From positions 124,001-188,000 of the forward strand of contig NZ_BJVJ01000002.1 in assembly GCF_007989085.1 (NCBI RefSeq): DNA of 64,000 nucleotides, read 5' to 3'. The stretch comes from Pseudonocardia sulfidoxydans NBRC 16205 (GTDB lineage: Bacteria; Actinomycetota; Actinomycetes; Mycobacteriales; Pseudonocardiaceae). The notes beneath the pieces were generated by a model that was given only the letters and a program-made list of their open reading frames with translations, did not search any database and was not told where the DNA came from. The position numbers were made by a program, and so were the translations under genes. Below, in pieces: positions 1 to 8,705 of the stretch (position 1 is its first letter; each line of letters opens with the position of its first letter).

Positions 1-1443
1 CTCGCCCGCCGAGTCGTGGTGGCCCAGCGAGCGCCACAGCCGCGCCGTCTGCACCAGCAGCTCGAGACCGACCTCGCGCTCGAACTCCAGGTCGCCGGTG
101 GCGGCGACGTGGCGGCGCACGGCGTCGGCGATGTCGGCGTTGATGTGGAACGCGGCGGTACCGGCGGGCCAGTAGCCGGAGCACTCGTGGCCGCGGATGG
201 TCCGCCACGGGAACGCCGCACCCGCCAGACCCAGCTGCTCGGCGCGTTCCATGGCCTGCGGCAGGATCGAGCGCCGCCAGCGCAGCGCGTCGGCCGCCGC
301 GTCGGGGGCCAGGTGCGACAACACGGGCAGCGCGAACGTCTCGGTGTCCCAGAAGGTGTGGCCGTCGTAGCCGTCGCCGGTGAGGCCCTTGGCGCCGATG
401 GCGCGCCGCTCCGCCCGGGCACCGGCCTGCAGGACGTGGAACACCGCGAGCCGCACGGCCTGCTGCAGCTCGGCGTCACCGTCGATCTCGACGTCGGCGG
501 TGATCCAGAAGTCGTCGAGGTAGGCGCGCTGTTCGGCGAGCAGCCCGTCCCAGCCGGTGAACCGGGCCGCGGCCAGCGCCGCGCGGACCTGGTCGTGCAC
601 CGCGGGCAGCGACCGCCGCGACGACCAGCCGTAGGACAGGTACTTGACGATCCGCAGCGTCTCCCCCGGCTTGAGCCGGGCGATCACCGTGGTGCGGCCG
701 ATGTCCTCGGTGGCCTCCGACGACGTCTGCGTCGACTCCGGCCCGTACACCTCGTGGTCCATCGCCGCGGCCAGGCGCAGCCCCGACTGCCGGGTCTGGT
801 GCACGAGCGTGGCGCCGGCGCTCTCGCTGCGGTGCTGCTCGGACACCAGCGGCTCGGCCAGCGCGGCCTCGACACGGGGGTCACCGTTGGCGCGCTGCGG
901 GAGCTGCTCGTTGGCGACGAGCTCGGACTGCACGACGAGCGTCGTCGGTGCGTCGACGGCCTCGACCTCGTAGCAGATCGCCGCGATGGCCCGCTGTGTC
1001 AGCGACACCAGCCGGGTGCTGCGCACCCGGATCGTCTTGTCGGCGGGCGAGGCCCACTCGACCTCGCGGGTGAGCGTCCCGGCCTGCAGGTCGAGCACCC
1101 GCTCGTGGCGGGTGAGGTTGCCGTAGCGCAGGTCGAACGGCTCGTCGTCGACCAGCAGCCGGATCAGCTTGCCGTTGGTGACGTTGATGATCGTCTGACC
1201 GGACTCCGGGTAGCCGTAGCCGCCCTCGGCATACGGCAGGGGCCGCCGCTCGTACAGCGAGTTCAGGTAGGTGCCGGGGATGGCGTGCGGCTCGCCCTCG
1301 TCGAGGTTGCCGCGCATCCCGATGTGGCCGTTGGACAGCGCGAACACCGACTCGGTCTGGCCCATCGCCTCCAGGTGCAGCGCCGGTTCGCGCACGCACC
1401 ACGGCTCGACGGTGAACGGCCGCCCGGCCTCCGCGGCGGTCAC
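1..1443 (-). CDS. Glycoside hydrolase family 65 phosphorylase (partial, 3' end off window)
   Basis: The first 481 residues are visible; the C-terminal part lies beyond the left edge. GH65 enzymes split an alpha-glucobiose (trehalose, kojibiose, nigerose or maltose) with phosphate to beta-glucose-1-phosphate and glucose in the cytosol. The N-terminal beta-sandwich covers about residues 10-270 ([13 protein letters not shown] at 34-46). The helical catalytic barrel follows, with [13 protein letters not shown] at 358-370, [17 protein letters not shown] at 412-428 and [10 protein letters not shown] at 433-442, all typical of the family. The GTG start overlaps the stop of the upstream phosphomutase gene as GTGA, so the two are probably translationally coupled. 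The substrate cannot be told from this fragment. Confidence 0.9.
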   Translation of the reverse strand, partial: MTAAEAGRPFTVEPWCVREPALHLEAMGQTESVFALSNGHIGMRGNLDEGEPHAIPGTYLNSLYERRPLPYAEGGYGYPESGQTIINVTNGKLIRLLVDDEPFDLRYGNLTRHERVLDLQAGTLTREVEWASPADKTIRVRSTRLVSLTQRAIAAICYEVEAVDAPTTLVVQSELVANEQLPQRANGDPRVEAALAEPLVSEQHRSESAGATLVHQTRQSGLRLAAAMDHEVYGPESTQTSSEATEDIGRTTVIARLKPGETLRIVKYLSYGWSSRRSLPAVHDQVRAALAAARFTGWDGLLAEQRAYLDDFWITADVEIDGDAELQQAVRLAVFHVLQAGARAERRAIGAKGLTGDGYDGHTFWDTETFALPVLSHLAPDAAADALRWRRSILPQAMERAEQLGLAGAAFPWRTIRGHECSGYWPAGTAAFHINADIADAVRRHVAATGDLEFEREVGLELLVQTARLWRSLGHHDSAGE

Positions 1444-2189
1444 CGGGCCGCCCCGTCGAGCAGCTCCGCCAGGTCGTCGACGACGACCGTCGCACCGTGC
1501 TCGCGCAGCGCCGCCGCCTGGTCGAGCCGGTTGACCCCGACGACCGCGACGAACCCGCCGGCGCGGCCCGCCGCCACCCCGGCGAGCGCGTCCTCGAACA
1601 CGACGGCCTCACCGATACCGACCCCGAGATCGGCCGCGGCGGCGAGGAACGTGTCGGGCGCGGGTTTGCCGGGCAGCGACCGCTGCTTCGCGACGACACC
1701 GTCGACCCGGTGGTCGACGTAGCGCGCGAGGCCGGATACCTCCAGGACCTGCTCGGCGTTGGCCGACGACGACACCACCGCCGTGGCCAGCCCGGCCTCG
1801 CGCACCGCCGTCAGGTAGCGCACCGAGCCCGGGTAGACGTCGACACCGTTCGTCGTGATCTTCTCCTGGACCAGGTCGTTCTTACGGGTCGACAGGCCCC
1901 AGACCGTGTCGGCCGACGGCCCGTCGTCCGGGCCGCCGAGGGGCAGCTCGATGGCGCGGGAGCGCAGGAACTCGGCCGTGCCCTCCATCCGTGGCCGGCC
2001 GTCGACGTACGGGCCGTAGTCGGCCGACAGGTCGAACGGCCGCAACGGCTGGCCCGTGCGCTGCGAGCGGGCCCGCAGGAAGTCGTCGAACATCTGCTTC
2101 CACGCCGCGGCGTGGACGCTCGCGGTGTCGGTCAGGACACCGTCGAGATCGAACAGGCAGGCGCGTGTGGCGTCCGGCAGACCCAGCAT
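1440..2189 (-). CDS. HAD-family hydrolase, beta-phosphoglucomutase-like
   Basis: 249 residues. HAD motif I is clear ([12 protein letters not shown], nucleophile Asp14 and acid/base Asp16). Motif II is [12 protein letters not shown], and the Lys/acidic motifs are [16 protein letters not shown] and [13 protein letters not shown]. The cap insertion after motif I is of the beta-phosphoglucomutase type. Known family role: beta-glucose-1-phosphate to glucose-6-phosphate, which would take the product of the adjoining GH65 phosphorylase into glycolysis. The stop overlaps the GH65 start by four bases, so they form a two-gene disaccharide phosphorolysis unit. A trehalose-6-phosphate phosphatase-like role is a less likely alternative. 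The start is ATG with no competing upstream codon in good context. Confidence 0.9.
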   Translation of the reverse strand: MLGLPDATRACLFDLDGVLTDTASVHAAAWKQMFDDFLRARSQRTGQPLRPFDLSADYGPYVDGRPRMEGTAEFLRSRAIELPLGGPDDGPSADTVWGLSTRKNDLVQEKITTNGVDVYPGSVRYLTAVREAGLATAVVSSSANAEQVLEVSGLARYVDHRVDGVVAKQRSLPGKPAPDTFLAAAADLGVGIGEAVVFEDALAGVAAGRAGGFVAVVGVNRLDQAAALREHGATVVVDDLAELLDGAAR

Positions 2190-2254
2190 GCGCCGAACCG
2201 TATCTCCCGATCATCACAGTCGCGCGACGGGCTGTCGAGCAGTCGCCCGCGCTC

Positions 2255-3832
2255 CTACGTGATGGTGGCGACGGCCGGGCGCACCGTCCAGGACTGCTCC
2301 GTGGCCGTCTCGGTGATCGTCACGACGCAGTGCTCGCCGTCCGCGGCGGCCTCCACGGTGACCGTGCCGCCCTCGGGCCGCGGCTCGACGATCTCCTGCA
2401 CCACGGACCTGACCCGGCCCAGCACCTCCATCGAGGTGACGGGGACGTCGTCGAGACCGGGTGCCGACGACACCGTCGACGTGAGCCGCTTGCCGAAGCG
2501 GGCCTGCTCCAGCTGCAGGTAGGCCCGCACCGAGTCGAGCTCGTCGCGCAGGGTGATCGTGTCGTCGGTGGGGCGGTCGGCCGCGCGGGTCAGGTCGGCG
2601 AACCCCAGCAGCAGCTCCCGGGCCCGGCCCGGGTCGGTGCGCACCAGCGACGCGATCGTGTTGAGCGAGTTGTAGACGAAGTGCTGCTCGAGCCGGCGGG
2701 CCTGCACGCGCGCGGCCGGGTCGGGACCGGCCGGCGCGGCCGGTTCCGGCGGGGCCTGGGCGGCCGGCCGCGGCGAGGGCTCCTCGGGCCCGTCCAGGTC
2801 GACCGTGCGTACCTGCGCGTCGGTGCCGTCGTCCCAGCGCTCGTCGTCGGCGAACTCGTCGTCCCACAGGCCGTCCTCGACGTCCTCCGGAGCGACCAGC
2901 CCGCGCCACACCGGCAGCCGCAGCCGCCCGCCCACCGTCCACTCGGTGAACTCGACCTGCCCGACCAGCCGCGGCACCGCCCAGCGGGCGTCCCGGGCCA
3001 CACTCGCCGGCACCTCGCCCGCGAACGCCGAGTCGTCGGTGCCCAGGTCGGGCAGCAGCGCGGTCACCGCCGCGCGCGGGGCGCCCGCGCCCAGACCCAC
3101 CCGGCCGACGTAGCGCAACCCGCCCGGACCCGGTACGCCCAGCAGCAGCGCGGCCACCGTGTCGGGACGGTCGGGCGAGGCCGGTGTCCACCCGCCGACG
3201 ACGACCTGCCGCGACTGCCGCAACGGCACCCGCAGCCAGTTCCGCGACCGCCGCCCCGGCTGGTAGGCCGAGTCGAGCCGCTTCGCGTAGACACCGTCGA
3301 GGCCGTAGCGCCGGGCCGTCGCCAGCACGTGCCCGGCATCGCCTGCCGGCCACGACGGCGACAGCACGACCGGCTGCTCGGCGAGCCCGAGATCGTCGAC
3401 GAGCTCGCGGCGACGCTGGTAGGGAAGCGCCGTCGTCGGCTCACCGTCGAGCCACAGCAGGTCGCTGACGAAGAAGCCCACCGGCACGTCGGCCACCAGC
3501 GTCGCGCCCGGCCGCTGCGTGGCGGTGCGGCGCATCAGCAGCCGCCTGCTCGGCACGCCCGCGTCGTCGAGCGCGACGACCGTCCCGTCGAGGATCACCC
3601 CGCCCCGCGGGGCCTTGGCCGCCAGCACGTGCAGCTCCGGGAACGCCGACGTGACCGACCGGTCCCGGGCGGTGAGCATCCGGACGCGGCCGGGGCGCGC
3701 GTAGGCGATGCAGCGCAGCCCGTCCCACGCGAACTCGACGGCCCAGCCCGGGCCGCTCGGCAGGTCCCCGGTGGCCGCCTGCATGGGCGGCACCAGGTCG
3801 GGCATCCCGCCCGCGCCCGCCCGGCCCATCAC
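2255..3832 (-). CDS. Degenerate LigD-type ATP-dependent DNA ligase domain fused to a LytS-type histidine-kinase domain
   Basis: 525 residues. Residues 11-320 align along a whole LigD ligase module: VPPM entry, nucleotidyltransferase domain, then an OB fold (PRLVGQVEFTEWTVGGRLR at 287-305, WRGL at 309-312). The catalytic set is broken: motif I is AWDG with Ala35 where the AMP-accepting Lys belongs, motif III is DGT instead of DGE, motif IV is DGVYAK instead of EGVxAK, and motif V is WLRVP with both lysines lost. An acidic, Pro-rich linker (321-378) leads to a LytS/YehU-like dimerisation domain, LEQHFVYNSLNTIASL at 381-396 with His384, and ELDSVRAYLQLEQARFGKRL at 431-450. The ATPase part at 460-515 lacks a recognisable N box and DxGxG box. 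Inferred: a non-enzymatic sensor or scaffold. Residue 10 (Met) is an alternative start. No Ku or LigD polymerase gene is nearby. Confidence 0.88.
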   Translation of the reverse strand: MMGRAGAGGMPDLVPPMQAATGDLPSGPGWAVEFAWDGLRCIAYARPGRVRMLTARDRSVTSAFPELHVLAAKAPRGGVILDGTVVALDDAGVPSRRLLMRRTATQRPGATLVADVPVGFFVSDLLWLDGEPTTALPYQRRRELVDDLGLAEQPVVLSPSWPAGDAGHVLATARRYGLDGVYAKRLDSAYQPGRRSRNWLRVPLRQSRQVVVGGWTPASPDRPDTVAALLLGVPGPGGLRYVGRVGLGAGAPRAAVTALLPDLGTDDSAFAGEVPASVARDARWAVPRLVGQVEFTEWTVGGRLRLPVWRGLVAPEDVEDGLWDDEFADDERWDDGTDAQVRTVDLDGPEEPSPRPAAQAPPEPAAPAGPDPAARVQARRLEQHFVYNSLNTIASLVRTDPGRARELLLGFADLTRAADRPTDDTITLRDELDSVRAYLQLEQARFGKRLTSTVSSAPGLDDVPVTSMEVLGRVRSVVQEIVEPRPEGGTVTVEAAADGEHCVVTITETATEQSWTVRPAVATIT

Positions 3833-4103
3833 GTCGCTCAGCGTAGTTCGCGGCCCCGGCCCCGGACGCCGCCCGTCGGCCGTACGGACGCCACAGCGGG
3901 ACGAACGGAGATCAACTGGTGTCCCGGGAGCGCCGAACGGTCGGCTCCGCGGCCTCGCACACCCGCCGGATCGCCGTGACCTGCGACGACCACTCCCCGG
4001 CCCGGTCGCCGACGACGCCGTTCACCCGCTCGGCGCACCCGGTGGCTCCCCCGGCAACCCCGGCGCGGCACCGACTCCGCCCGCGGGGCACCATCGACCC
4101 ATC

Positions 4104-6644
4104 ATGACCAGCACCCTCGCCGACCGGCTGCCCTCCCCCGACGACCCCGACGCCCTCGTCGAGACCTTCGCCGAGTGGGCGTTCGAGGAGCAGGGCCTGT
4201 CGCTGTACCCGGCGCAGGAGGAGGCGCTGCTGGAGCTGGTCACCGGCGCGAACGTCATCCTGTCGACGCCCACCGGCTCCGGGAAGTCGCTCGTCGCCAT
4301 CGCCGCGCACGCCGTCGCGCTGGCCCGCGGCGAGCGGACGTTCTACACCGCGCCGATCAAGGCGCTCGTCAGCGAGAAGTTCTTCGCGCTGTGCGCGGTG
4401 TTCGGCGCCGACAAGGTCGGCATGCTCACCGGCGACGCCGCCGTCAACGAGACCGCGCCGATCATCTGTTGCACCGCCGAGATCCTCGCCAACATCGCGC
4501 TGCGCGGCGGCAAGGGTGCCGACGTCGGCTCGGTGATCATGGACGAGTTCCACTTCTACGCCGACCCCGCACGCGGCTGGGCGTGGCAGGTCCCGCTGAT
4601 CGAGCTGCCGCAGGCGCAGTTCCTGCTGATGAGCGCCACCCTGGGCGACGTCACCTTCTTCCGCGACGACCTCACCCGCCGCACCGGCCGCCAGACCGCG
4701 GTGATCACGTCGGCGGAGCGGCCGGTGCCGCTGCACTACCGCTACGTCCTCACGCCGCTGCACGAGACCATCGACGAGCTGCTCTCGACGCACGAGGCCC
4801 CCGTCTACGTCGTGCACTTCACCCAGCAGGCTGCCGTCGAACGGGCGCAGTCGCTGATGAGCGTCAACGTCTCCTCCAAGGAGGACAAGGCCGCCATCGC
4901 CGACCTCATCGGCGCCTTCAGGTTCACCGCCGGGTTCGGCAAGACGTTGTCGCGGCTGGTCCGCCACGGCATCGGCGTCCACCACGCGGGCATGCTGCCG
5001 CGCTACCGCCGCCTCGTCGAGACGCTCGCCCAGGCCGGTCTGCTCAAGGTCATCTGCGGCACCGACACCCTCGGCGTCGGCATCAACGTCCCCATCCGGA
5101 CGGTGCTGTTCACCGCGCTCACCAAGTACGACGGCGTACGCGTGCGCGGGCTCAAGGCCCGCGAGTTCCACCAGATCGCCGGCCGTGCCGGGCGGGCCGG
5201 CTACGACACCGTCGGCACCGTCGTCGCCGAGGCTCCCGACCACGAGGTCGAGAACGCCCGGCTGCTCGCCCGCGCCGGCGACGACCTGAAGAAGCGCAAG
5301 CGGATCGTGCGCAAGCAGCCGCCGGAAGGGTTCGTCGGCTGGAGCGAGAAGTCGTTCGAACGGCTGCAGACCGCGCAGCCCGAAGCGCTGACCAGCCACT
5401 TCGCAGTCACGCACTCCATGCTGCTCAACGTCGTCTCCCGCCCCGGCGACGCCTTCGCCGCCATGCGCCACCTGCTCGAGGACAACCACGAGCCCCGCGA
5501 CCGGCAGCGCCGCCACATCCTGCGCGCCATCGCCATCTACCGGGCCCTGCGCGACTCCGGCGTCGTCGAGGAGCTCCCCGAGCCCGACGCCGAGGGCCGC
5601 CGCGTCCGCGTCGTCGGCGACCTGCAGCTCGACTTCGCGCTCAACCAGCCCCTGTCCCCCTTCGCCCTCGCCGCCGTCGAGCTCCTCGACCGCGAGTCGC
5701 CCACCTACGTCCTCGACGTCCTCTCCACCATCGAGGCCACCCTCGACGACCCGCGCCAGGTCCTGCACGCGCAGGAGAACAAGGCCCGCGGCGAGGCCGT
5801 GCAGCAGATGAAGGCCGACGGCATCGAGTACGAGGAGCGCATGACGCTGCTCGAGGACGTCACCTACCCCAAGCCCCTCGCGGAGTCCCTCGACGCCGCG
5901 CTCGAGACCTACCGCCGCGGCCACCCCTGGGTCGCCGACACCCGGCTCTCCCCCAAGTCCGTCGTGCGGGACATGTCCGAGCGGTCGATGACGTTCGTCG
6001 AGTACGTCGGCTACTACCAGCTCGCCCGCTCCGAAGGCCTCGTCCTGCGCTACCTGGCCGACGCCTACCGCGCGCTGCGCCAGACCGTGCCCGACGACGC
6101 CAAGACCGAGGAGCTCACCGACCTCGTCGAATGGCTCGGCGAATTGGTCCGGCAGGTCGACTCCAGCCTCCTCGACGAGTGGGAGGCCCTCGCCGCGGGC
6201 GCCGGGGCCGGCGACGAACCCACCCCCCCGTCCCTCGACCAGGGCCCGGCCGGTGTCACCCGCAACGTCCGCGCCTTCCGCGTGCTGGTGCGCAACGCCC
6301 TGTTCCGCCGCGTCGAGCTCGCCGCCTTGCGGCGCTGGGACCTGCTCGGTGAGCTCGACGGCGGTCAGGGGTGGGATGCGGACGCGTGGCGCGAGGCGTT
6401 CGAGCCCTACTGGGACCTGCACGACGACATCGGCACCGGCCCCGACGCCCGCGGCCCCCAGCTCGTGTCGATCGAGGTCGAGCCCGAGCGCTGGCGCGTC
6501 CGCCAGGTCCTCGACGACCCCGCGGGCGACCGCGACTGGGCCATCACCGCCGAGGTCGACCTCGCCGCGTCCGACGAGGCCGGCGAGGCCGTCGTCTGGG
6601 TCACCGGGGTCTCCGACGCGACGGACTGGGCCCGGGCCTCGTAG
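4104..6644 (+). CDS. DExH-box (Ski2-like) helicase with C-terminal DUF3516-type region
   Basis: 846 residues from ATG 4104; an in-frame upstream extension exists but lacks helicase homology. RecA-like domain 1 has STPTGSGKS (Walker A), DEFH (Walker B) and MSATL. Domain 2 ends with HQIAGRAGRAG. The C-terminal 400 residues match the region described as DUF3516 in actinobacterial Ski2-like helicases. Probable role: ATP-dependent unwinding of RNA in processing or decay; substrates are not known. It is transcribed divergently from the ligase/kinase fusion across a 270-bp gap (3833-4103) in which I see no other gene. Confidence 0.93.
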   Translation: MTSTLADRLPSPDDPDALVETFAEWAFEEQGLSLYPAQEEALLELVTGANVILSTPTGSGKSLVAIAAHAVALARGERTFYTAPIKALVSEKFFALCAVFGADKVGMLTGDAAVNETAPIICCTAEILANIALRGGKGADVGSVIMDEFHFYADPARGWAWQVPLIELPQAQFLLMSATLGDVTFFRDDLTRRTGRQTAVITSAERPVPLHYRYVLTPLHETIDELLSTHEAPVYVVHFTQQAAVERAQSLMSVNVSSKEDKAAIADLIGAFRFTAGFGKTLSRLVRHGIGVHHAGMLPRYRRLVETLAQAGLLKVICGTDTLGVGINVPIRTVLFTALTKYDGVRVRGLKAREFHQIAGRAGRAGYDTVGTVVAEAPDHEVENARLLARAGDDLKKRKRIVRKQPPEGFVGWSEKSFERLQTAQPEALTSHFAVTHSMLLNVVSRPGDAFAAMRHLLEDNHEPRDRQRRHILRAIAIYRALRDSGVVEELPEPDAEGRRVRVVGDLQLDFALNQPLSPFALAAVELLDRESPTYVLDVLSTIEATLDDPRQVLHAQENKARGEAVQQMKADGIEYEERMTLLEDVTYPKPLAESLDAALETYRRGHPWVADTRLSPKSVVRDMSERSMTFVEYVGYYQLARSEGLVLRYLADAYRALRQTVPDDAKTEELTDLVEWLGELVRQVDSSLLDEWEALAAGAGAGDEPTPPSLDQGPAGVTRNVRAFRVLVRNALFRRVELAALRRWDLLGELDGGQGWDADAWREAFEPYWDLHDDIGTGPDARGPQLVSIEVEPERWRVRQVLDDPAGDRDWAITAEVDLAASDEAGEAVVWVTGVSDATDWARAS

Positions 6645-6699
6645 CGGTTCGTGTGGGCTGGGACCGGTGGATCCGGTCCCAGACCACGGCGTGGCGTCT

Positions 6700-6728
6700 T
6701 TTTCGGTGCCGGCGTGTCAATGTATGGT
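6700..6728 (+). promoter_or_regulatory. Putative promoter for a leaderless transcript
   Basis: TATGGT (6723-6728) fits an actinobacterial -10 box (TANNNT) and lies six bases upstream of GTG 6735, the usual geometry for a leaderless mRNA. The -35 match near 6700-6705 (TTTTCG) is weak. This site argues for GTG 6735 rather than ATG 6720 as the start. Confidence 0.4.
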
Positions 6729-6734
6729 TTACGA

Positions 6735-7124
6735 GTGAAGTACGACGAAGCCCAGCGCTGGCTGGCCAAGGCCGGGCCCTTTCCCGACTCCGGCGAGCCG
6801 TCCCTGGTCGAGCAGCTCGACCGGCTCAAGGAGCTCGCCGCCGACGACGCGTTGCCGCACAGCGGCATCGCCGTCTGGTACGCCCTGGTCCAGGAGATGC
6901 GACGGCTGGCCGACTACTACGAACGCGACCTCATCCGCGGCCTGCGCTCCGACGGCATGACCTGGGCCCAGGTGGCCCACGCCGTCGAGGCGCAGCTGTC
7001 CAGCCGGCAGGCCGCGCACGCCAAGTGGAAGCGGCTCATCGACCCCGGCCGCCGCACGACCACTGGCGACATGCGCCGCGGCGGCCGCCCCAAGGACCCG
7101 CCCGCCCTCTCCCCCGGCGAGTAA
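6735..7124 (+). CDS. Small conserved-looking protein of unknown function
   Basis: 129 residues from GTG 6735; ATG 6720 in the same frame would add five residues. I do not recognise the family. It begins KYDEAQRWLAKAGPFPDSGEPSLVEQLDRL, has a predicted helical middle (WYALVQEMRRLADYYERDLIRGLRSDG) and then MTWAQVAHAVEAQLSSRQAAHAKWKRL, which reads like a helix-turn-helix or sigma-region-4-like pair of helices. The tail is basic (RRGGRPKDPP). A small DNA-binding protein is possible but not shown. A 40-bp palindrome begins four bases after its stop. Confidence 0.7.
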   Translation: MKYDEAQRWLAKAGPFPDSGEPSLVEQLDRLKELAADDALPHSGIAVWYALVQEMRRLADYYERDLIRGLRSDGMTWAQVAHAVEAQLSSRQAAHAKWKRLIDPGRRTTTGDMRRGGRPKDPPALSPGE

Positions 7125-7128
7125 CCCT

Positions 7129-7168
7129 GTGAGCGGCGATAGTCGCTATAGCGACTATCGCCGCTCAC
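7129..7168. repeat. Family A palindrome, copy 1
   Basis: A perfect 40-bp palindrome with arm GTGAGCGGCGATAGTCGCTA, beginning four bases after the stop of the preceding gene. It is related to 28637-28680 and 60859-60898, with paired changes in both arms. It could form a strong hairpin in RNA (a terminator without a U tract) or be a symmetric protein site. Confidence 0.85.
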
Positions 7169-7315
7169 GAGGCCTGACGTGGGCTGTGGACCGGCCGACG
7201 ACCAGCCGGCGCAGGGGCGGGCTGGACAGCGGGTCAGCCTCACATCGGGCCGGGGTTGGCGGCCGCGCAACGCCGACGTTGGGCAAGCTGCTGCTCTCGG
7301 GGCGTCCCGCTGCAG

Positions 7316-7421
7316 CGAGCGTGTCACCAGCGCGGCCGAGGTGCGCTCACAACACGTCCGTCGACGAGCCCCGTCCCGAGCGTGTGATCAGCGTCGTCCG
7401 TCGACTCTCATGACACGTTCG
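7316..7421. repeat. Family C palindromic array, two 45-bp units
   Basis: Units 7316-7360 and 7377-7421 are each 45 bp, separated by a 16-bp linker. Each opens with CGAGCGTGT and closes with ACACGTCCG or ACACGTTCG. The same layout recurs at 9989-10094 and 51560-51785. Confidence 0.75.
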
Positions 7422-7540
7422 GCCGTGGGGCGCCGAGTCGGAGTGGCGCCACGGCGCGGCGCCCACACCCCGACCCGGTGGCCTCTCGGGGCGGCTCCCC
7501 CTGCCCCAGCGGTGCGGCACGACGGGTCGTCCACGCGTCG

Positions 7541-7562
7541 CGTCAATGAATCGTTGTCAAAG
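7541..7562. repeat. Left direct repeat flanking the HEPN/MNT pair
   Basis: 22 bp, CGTCAAT..A.TCGTTG.CAA.G, matching 8679-8700 at 18 of 22 positions in the same orientation. The two copies bracket exactly the HEPN and MNT genes. Confidence 0.5.
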
Positions 7563-7594
7563 AGGGAGACGGCCGCCGTTTCGAGCGGGCAGAC

Positions 7595-8035
7595 TCAGTC
7601 CAGGCGGCGCAGCCTCGCCGCCACGAACTCCACGACCCGGGTGGCGGCCGGGAGGTCGGCGTCGACGTCGTCGGGGTGGACCTCTCCCCCGAGGTACTCG
7701 ACCTCGTTCCGGCGCCGGCGAACCCGGTCGAAGGGTCGCAACGCCTCCGCGCGGGCGTGCATGGCGACGACCGCCCGCTGCACCGCGAGGTGCCCTCCCC
7801 TGCTGGTCGCCCGCAGCCCCTGCGCGGCGAGCAGCGCCGCGCACGCCTTGCGCATGGCGTCGTAGAGGGCGGTGTACGCGAGGTCGGGGTCGTCGTCGGC
7901 CAGGGTGCGCGCCGACTCCAGATGACGACGCGCCGACGCGACCGCCCGGACCGCGGCCTCGGGGTCGGCGGGGACACGTTCGAGCCGGCCTGCGGCGAGC
8001 AGGGCGTCGAGCTCGCGCTGCCCCTGCCGGTCCAC
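7595..8035 (-). CDS. HEPN-domain protein (toxin-like partner of MNT)
   Basis: 146 residues, all-helical. The middle helices (ARTLADDDPDLAYTALYDAMRKACAALL) and a late RRRRNEVEYLGGE motif match HEPN domains of the SAV_6107/DUF type; the RN-x3-[H/Y] signature appears as RNEVEY. Many HEPN proteins paired with a minimal nucleotidyltransferase are RNase toxins silenced by AMPylation, but a Tyr in place of the usual His means activity is uncertain here. The gene lies 9 bp downstream of the MNT gene and is surely co-transcribed with it. The alternative is a non-toxic HEPN accessory domain. Confidence 0.82.
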   Translation of the reverse strand: MDRQGQRELDALLAAGRLERVPADPEAAVRAVASARRHLESARTLADDDPDLAYTALYDAMRKACAALLAAQGLRATSRGGHLAVQRAVVAMHARAEALRPFDRVRRRRNEVEYLGGEVHPDDVDADLPAATRVVEFVAARLRRLD

Positions 8036-8044
8036 CGGGCGAAC

Positions 8045-8623
8045 CTACCGGCGCGGCACCGGAACGCGGGACGACTCGCGGACACGGGTCACGAACCCGT
8101 CGGTACCGCTTTCCCAGCGCTGCGGGGCGACGACGGTCGCGTTGACGGGCAGGCCGATCCGCTCCTCGGCGCGGGTGGCCGCGTCGTGGACGGTGTCGCG
8201 GTCGGGGCTGCCGACGACGAGCACGTCGACGTCGGCGGGCGGGGCGCCGTGCTCGCCGTGGTGGCGGGCGGCCCAGGACCCGAAGACCTCGAGGGCGTCG
8301 ACGTCGGCGATCCCGTCGAACTCCTCCGCCAGCACCTGGACCGGGCCGAAGCTCAAGGTCACGAGCTCGGTGAGGGGTGCGATCGCGGGCGAGGCGGGAT
8401 CGGCGGAGACGAGCCGTGCGTTGCCGATGCGGCGTGACCGCAGGATGCCGGCCTCCTCGAGCCTGCTCGTCTCGCGCTGGACGGCGGCGAGCGATCCCCC
8501 GGTGCGGCCGGCGAGCGCGGTGAGGGTCAGCTCGGTGCCGGGCACGACGAGCAGGACGGCCAGCAGGTCGCCCTGGAGTCGGCTGCGGAACACCGGCAGC
8601 AACGGCGGCGCGGGAGCTACCAC
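8045..8623 (-). CDS. Winged-helix plus minimal nucleotidyltransferase (MNT) antitoxin-like protein
   Basis: 192 residues from GTG 8623; a TTG at 8632 would add MRD. Residues about 10-85 form an ArsR/MarR-like winged helix (VPGTELTLTALAGRTGGSLAAVQRETSRLEEAGILRSRRIGNARLV). Residues about 110-140 hold the nucleotidyltransferase signature: FGSWAARHH followed by DVDVLVVG, the GS-x-D-x-D pattern of MNT domains. Known family role: AMPylates or neutralises a HEPN toxin. The fused winged helix suggests autoregulation through the palindrome at 8624-8647, which abuts the GTG start. The HEPN gene follows. Confidence 0.85.
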   Translation of the reverse strand: MVAPAPPLLPVFRSRLQGDLLAVLLVVPGTELTLTALAGRTGGSLAAVQRETSRLEEAGILRSRRIGNARLVSADPASPAIAPLTELVTLSFGPVQVLAEEFDGIADVDALEVFGSWAARHHGEHGAPPADVDVLVVGSPDRDTVHDAATRAEERIGLPVNATVVAPQRWESGTDGFVTRVRESSRVPVPRR

Positions 8624-8647
8624 ATCACGCAAAGTACCTTGCGTGAT
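8624..8647 (-). promoter_or_regulatory. Putative autoregulatory operator of the MNT-HEPN operon
   Basis: Perfect inverted repeat ATCACGCAA / TTGCGTGAT (9-bp arms) with a 6-bp centre AGTACC, directly upstream of GTG 8623. On the minus strand a TACTTT box lies seven bases before that GTG and could serve as a -10 box, so a bound dimer would cover the promoter. Confidence 0.65.
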
Positions 8648-8678
8648 CCGAAAATGCCCGACGAGGCGGCGCGCGTTA

Positions 8679-8700
8679 CGTCAATCAGTCGTTGACAACG
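8679..8700. repeat. Right direct repeat flanking the HEPN/MNT pair
   Basis: 22 bp matching 7541-7562 at 18 of 22 positions in the same orientation. It lies between the MNT start and the acyl-CoA dehydrogenase stop. Confidence 0.5.
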
Positions 8701-8705
8701 TGTGC

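Larger units (their letters stand above)
7125..7594. other. 470-bp intergenic region with repeats
   Basis: No credible gene. It holds family A copy 1 (7129-7168), two family C units (7316-7421) and the left direct repeat of the HEPN/MNT cassette (7541-7562). I see nothing recognisable between 7169 and 7315. Confidence 0.7.

Noticed and set aside
2255..3832. Functional LigD/Ku end-joining locus
   Set aside because: Catalytic Lys and other motif residues are missing and there is no Ku, polymerase or phosphoesterase domain nearby.
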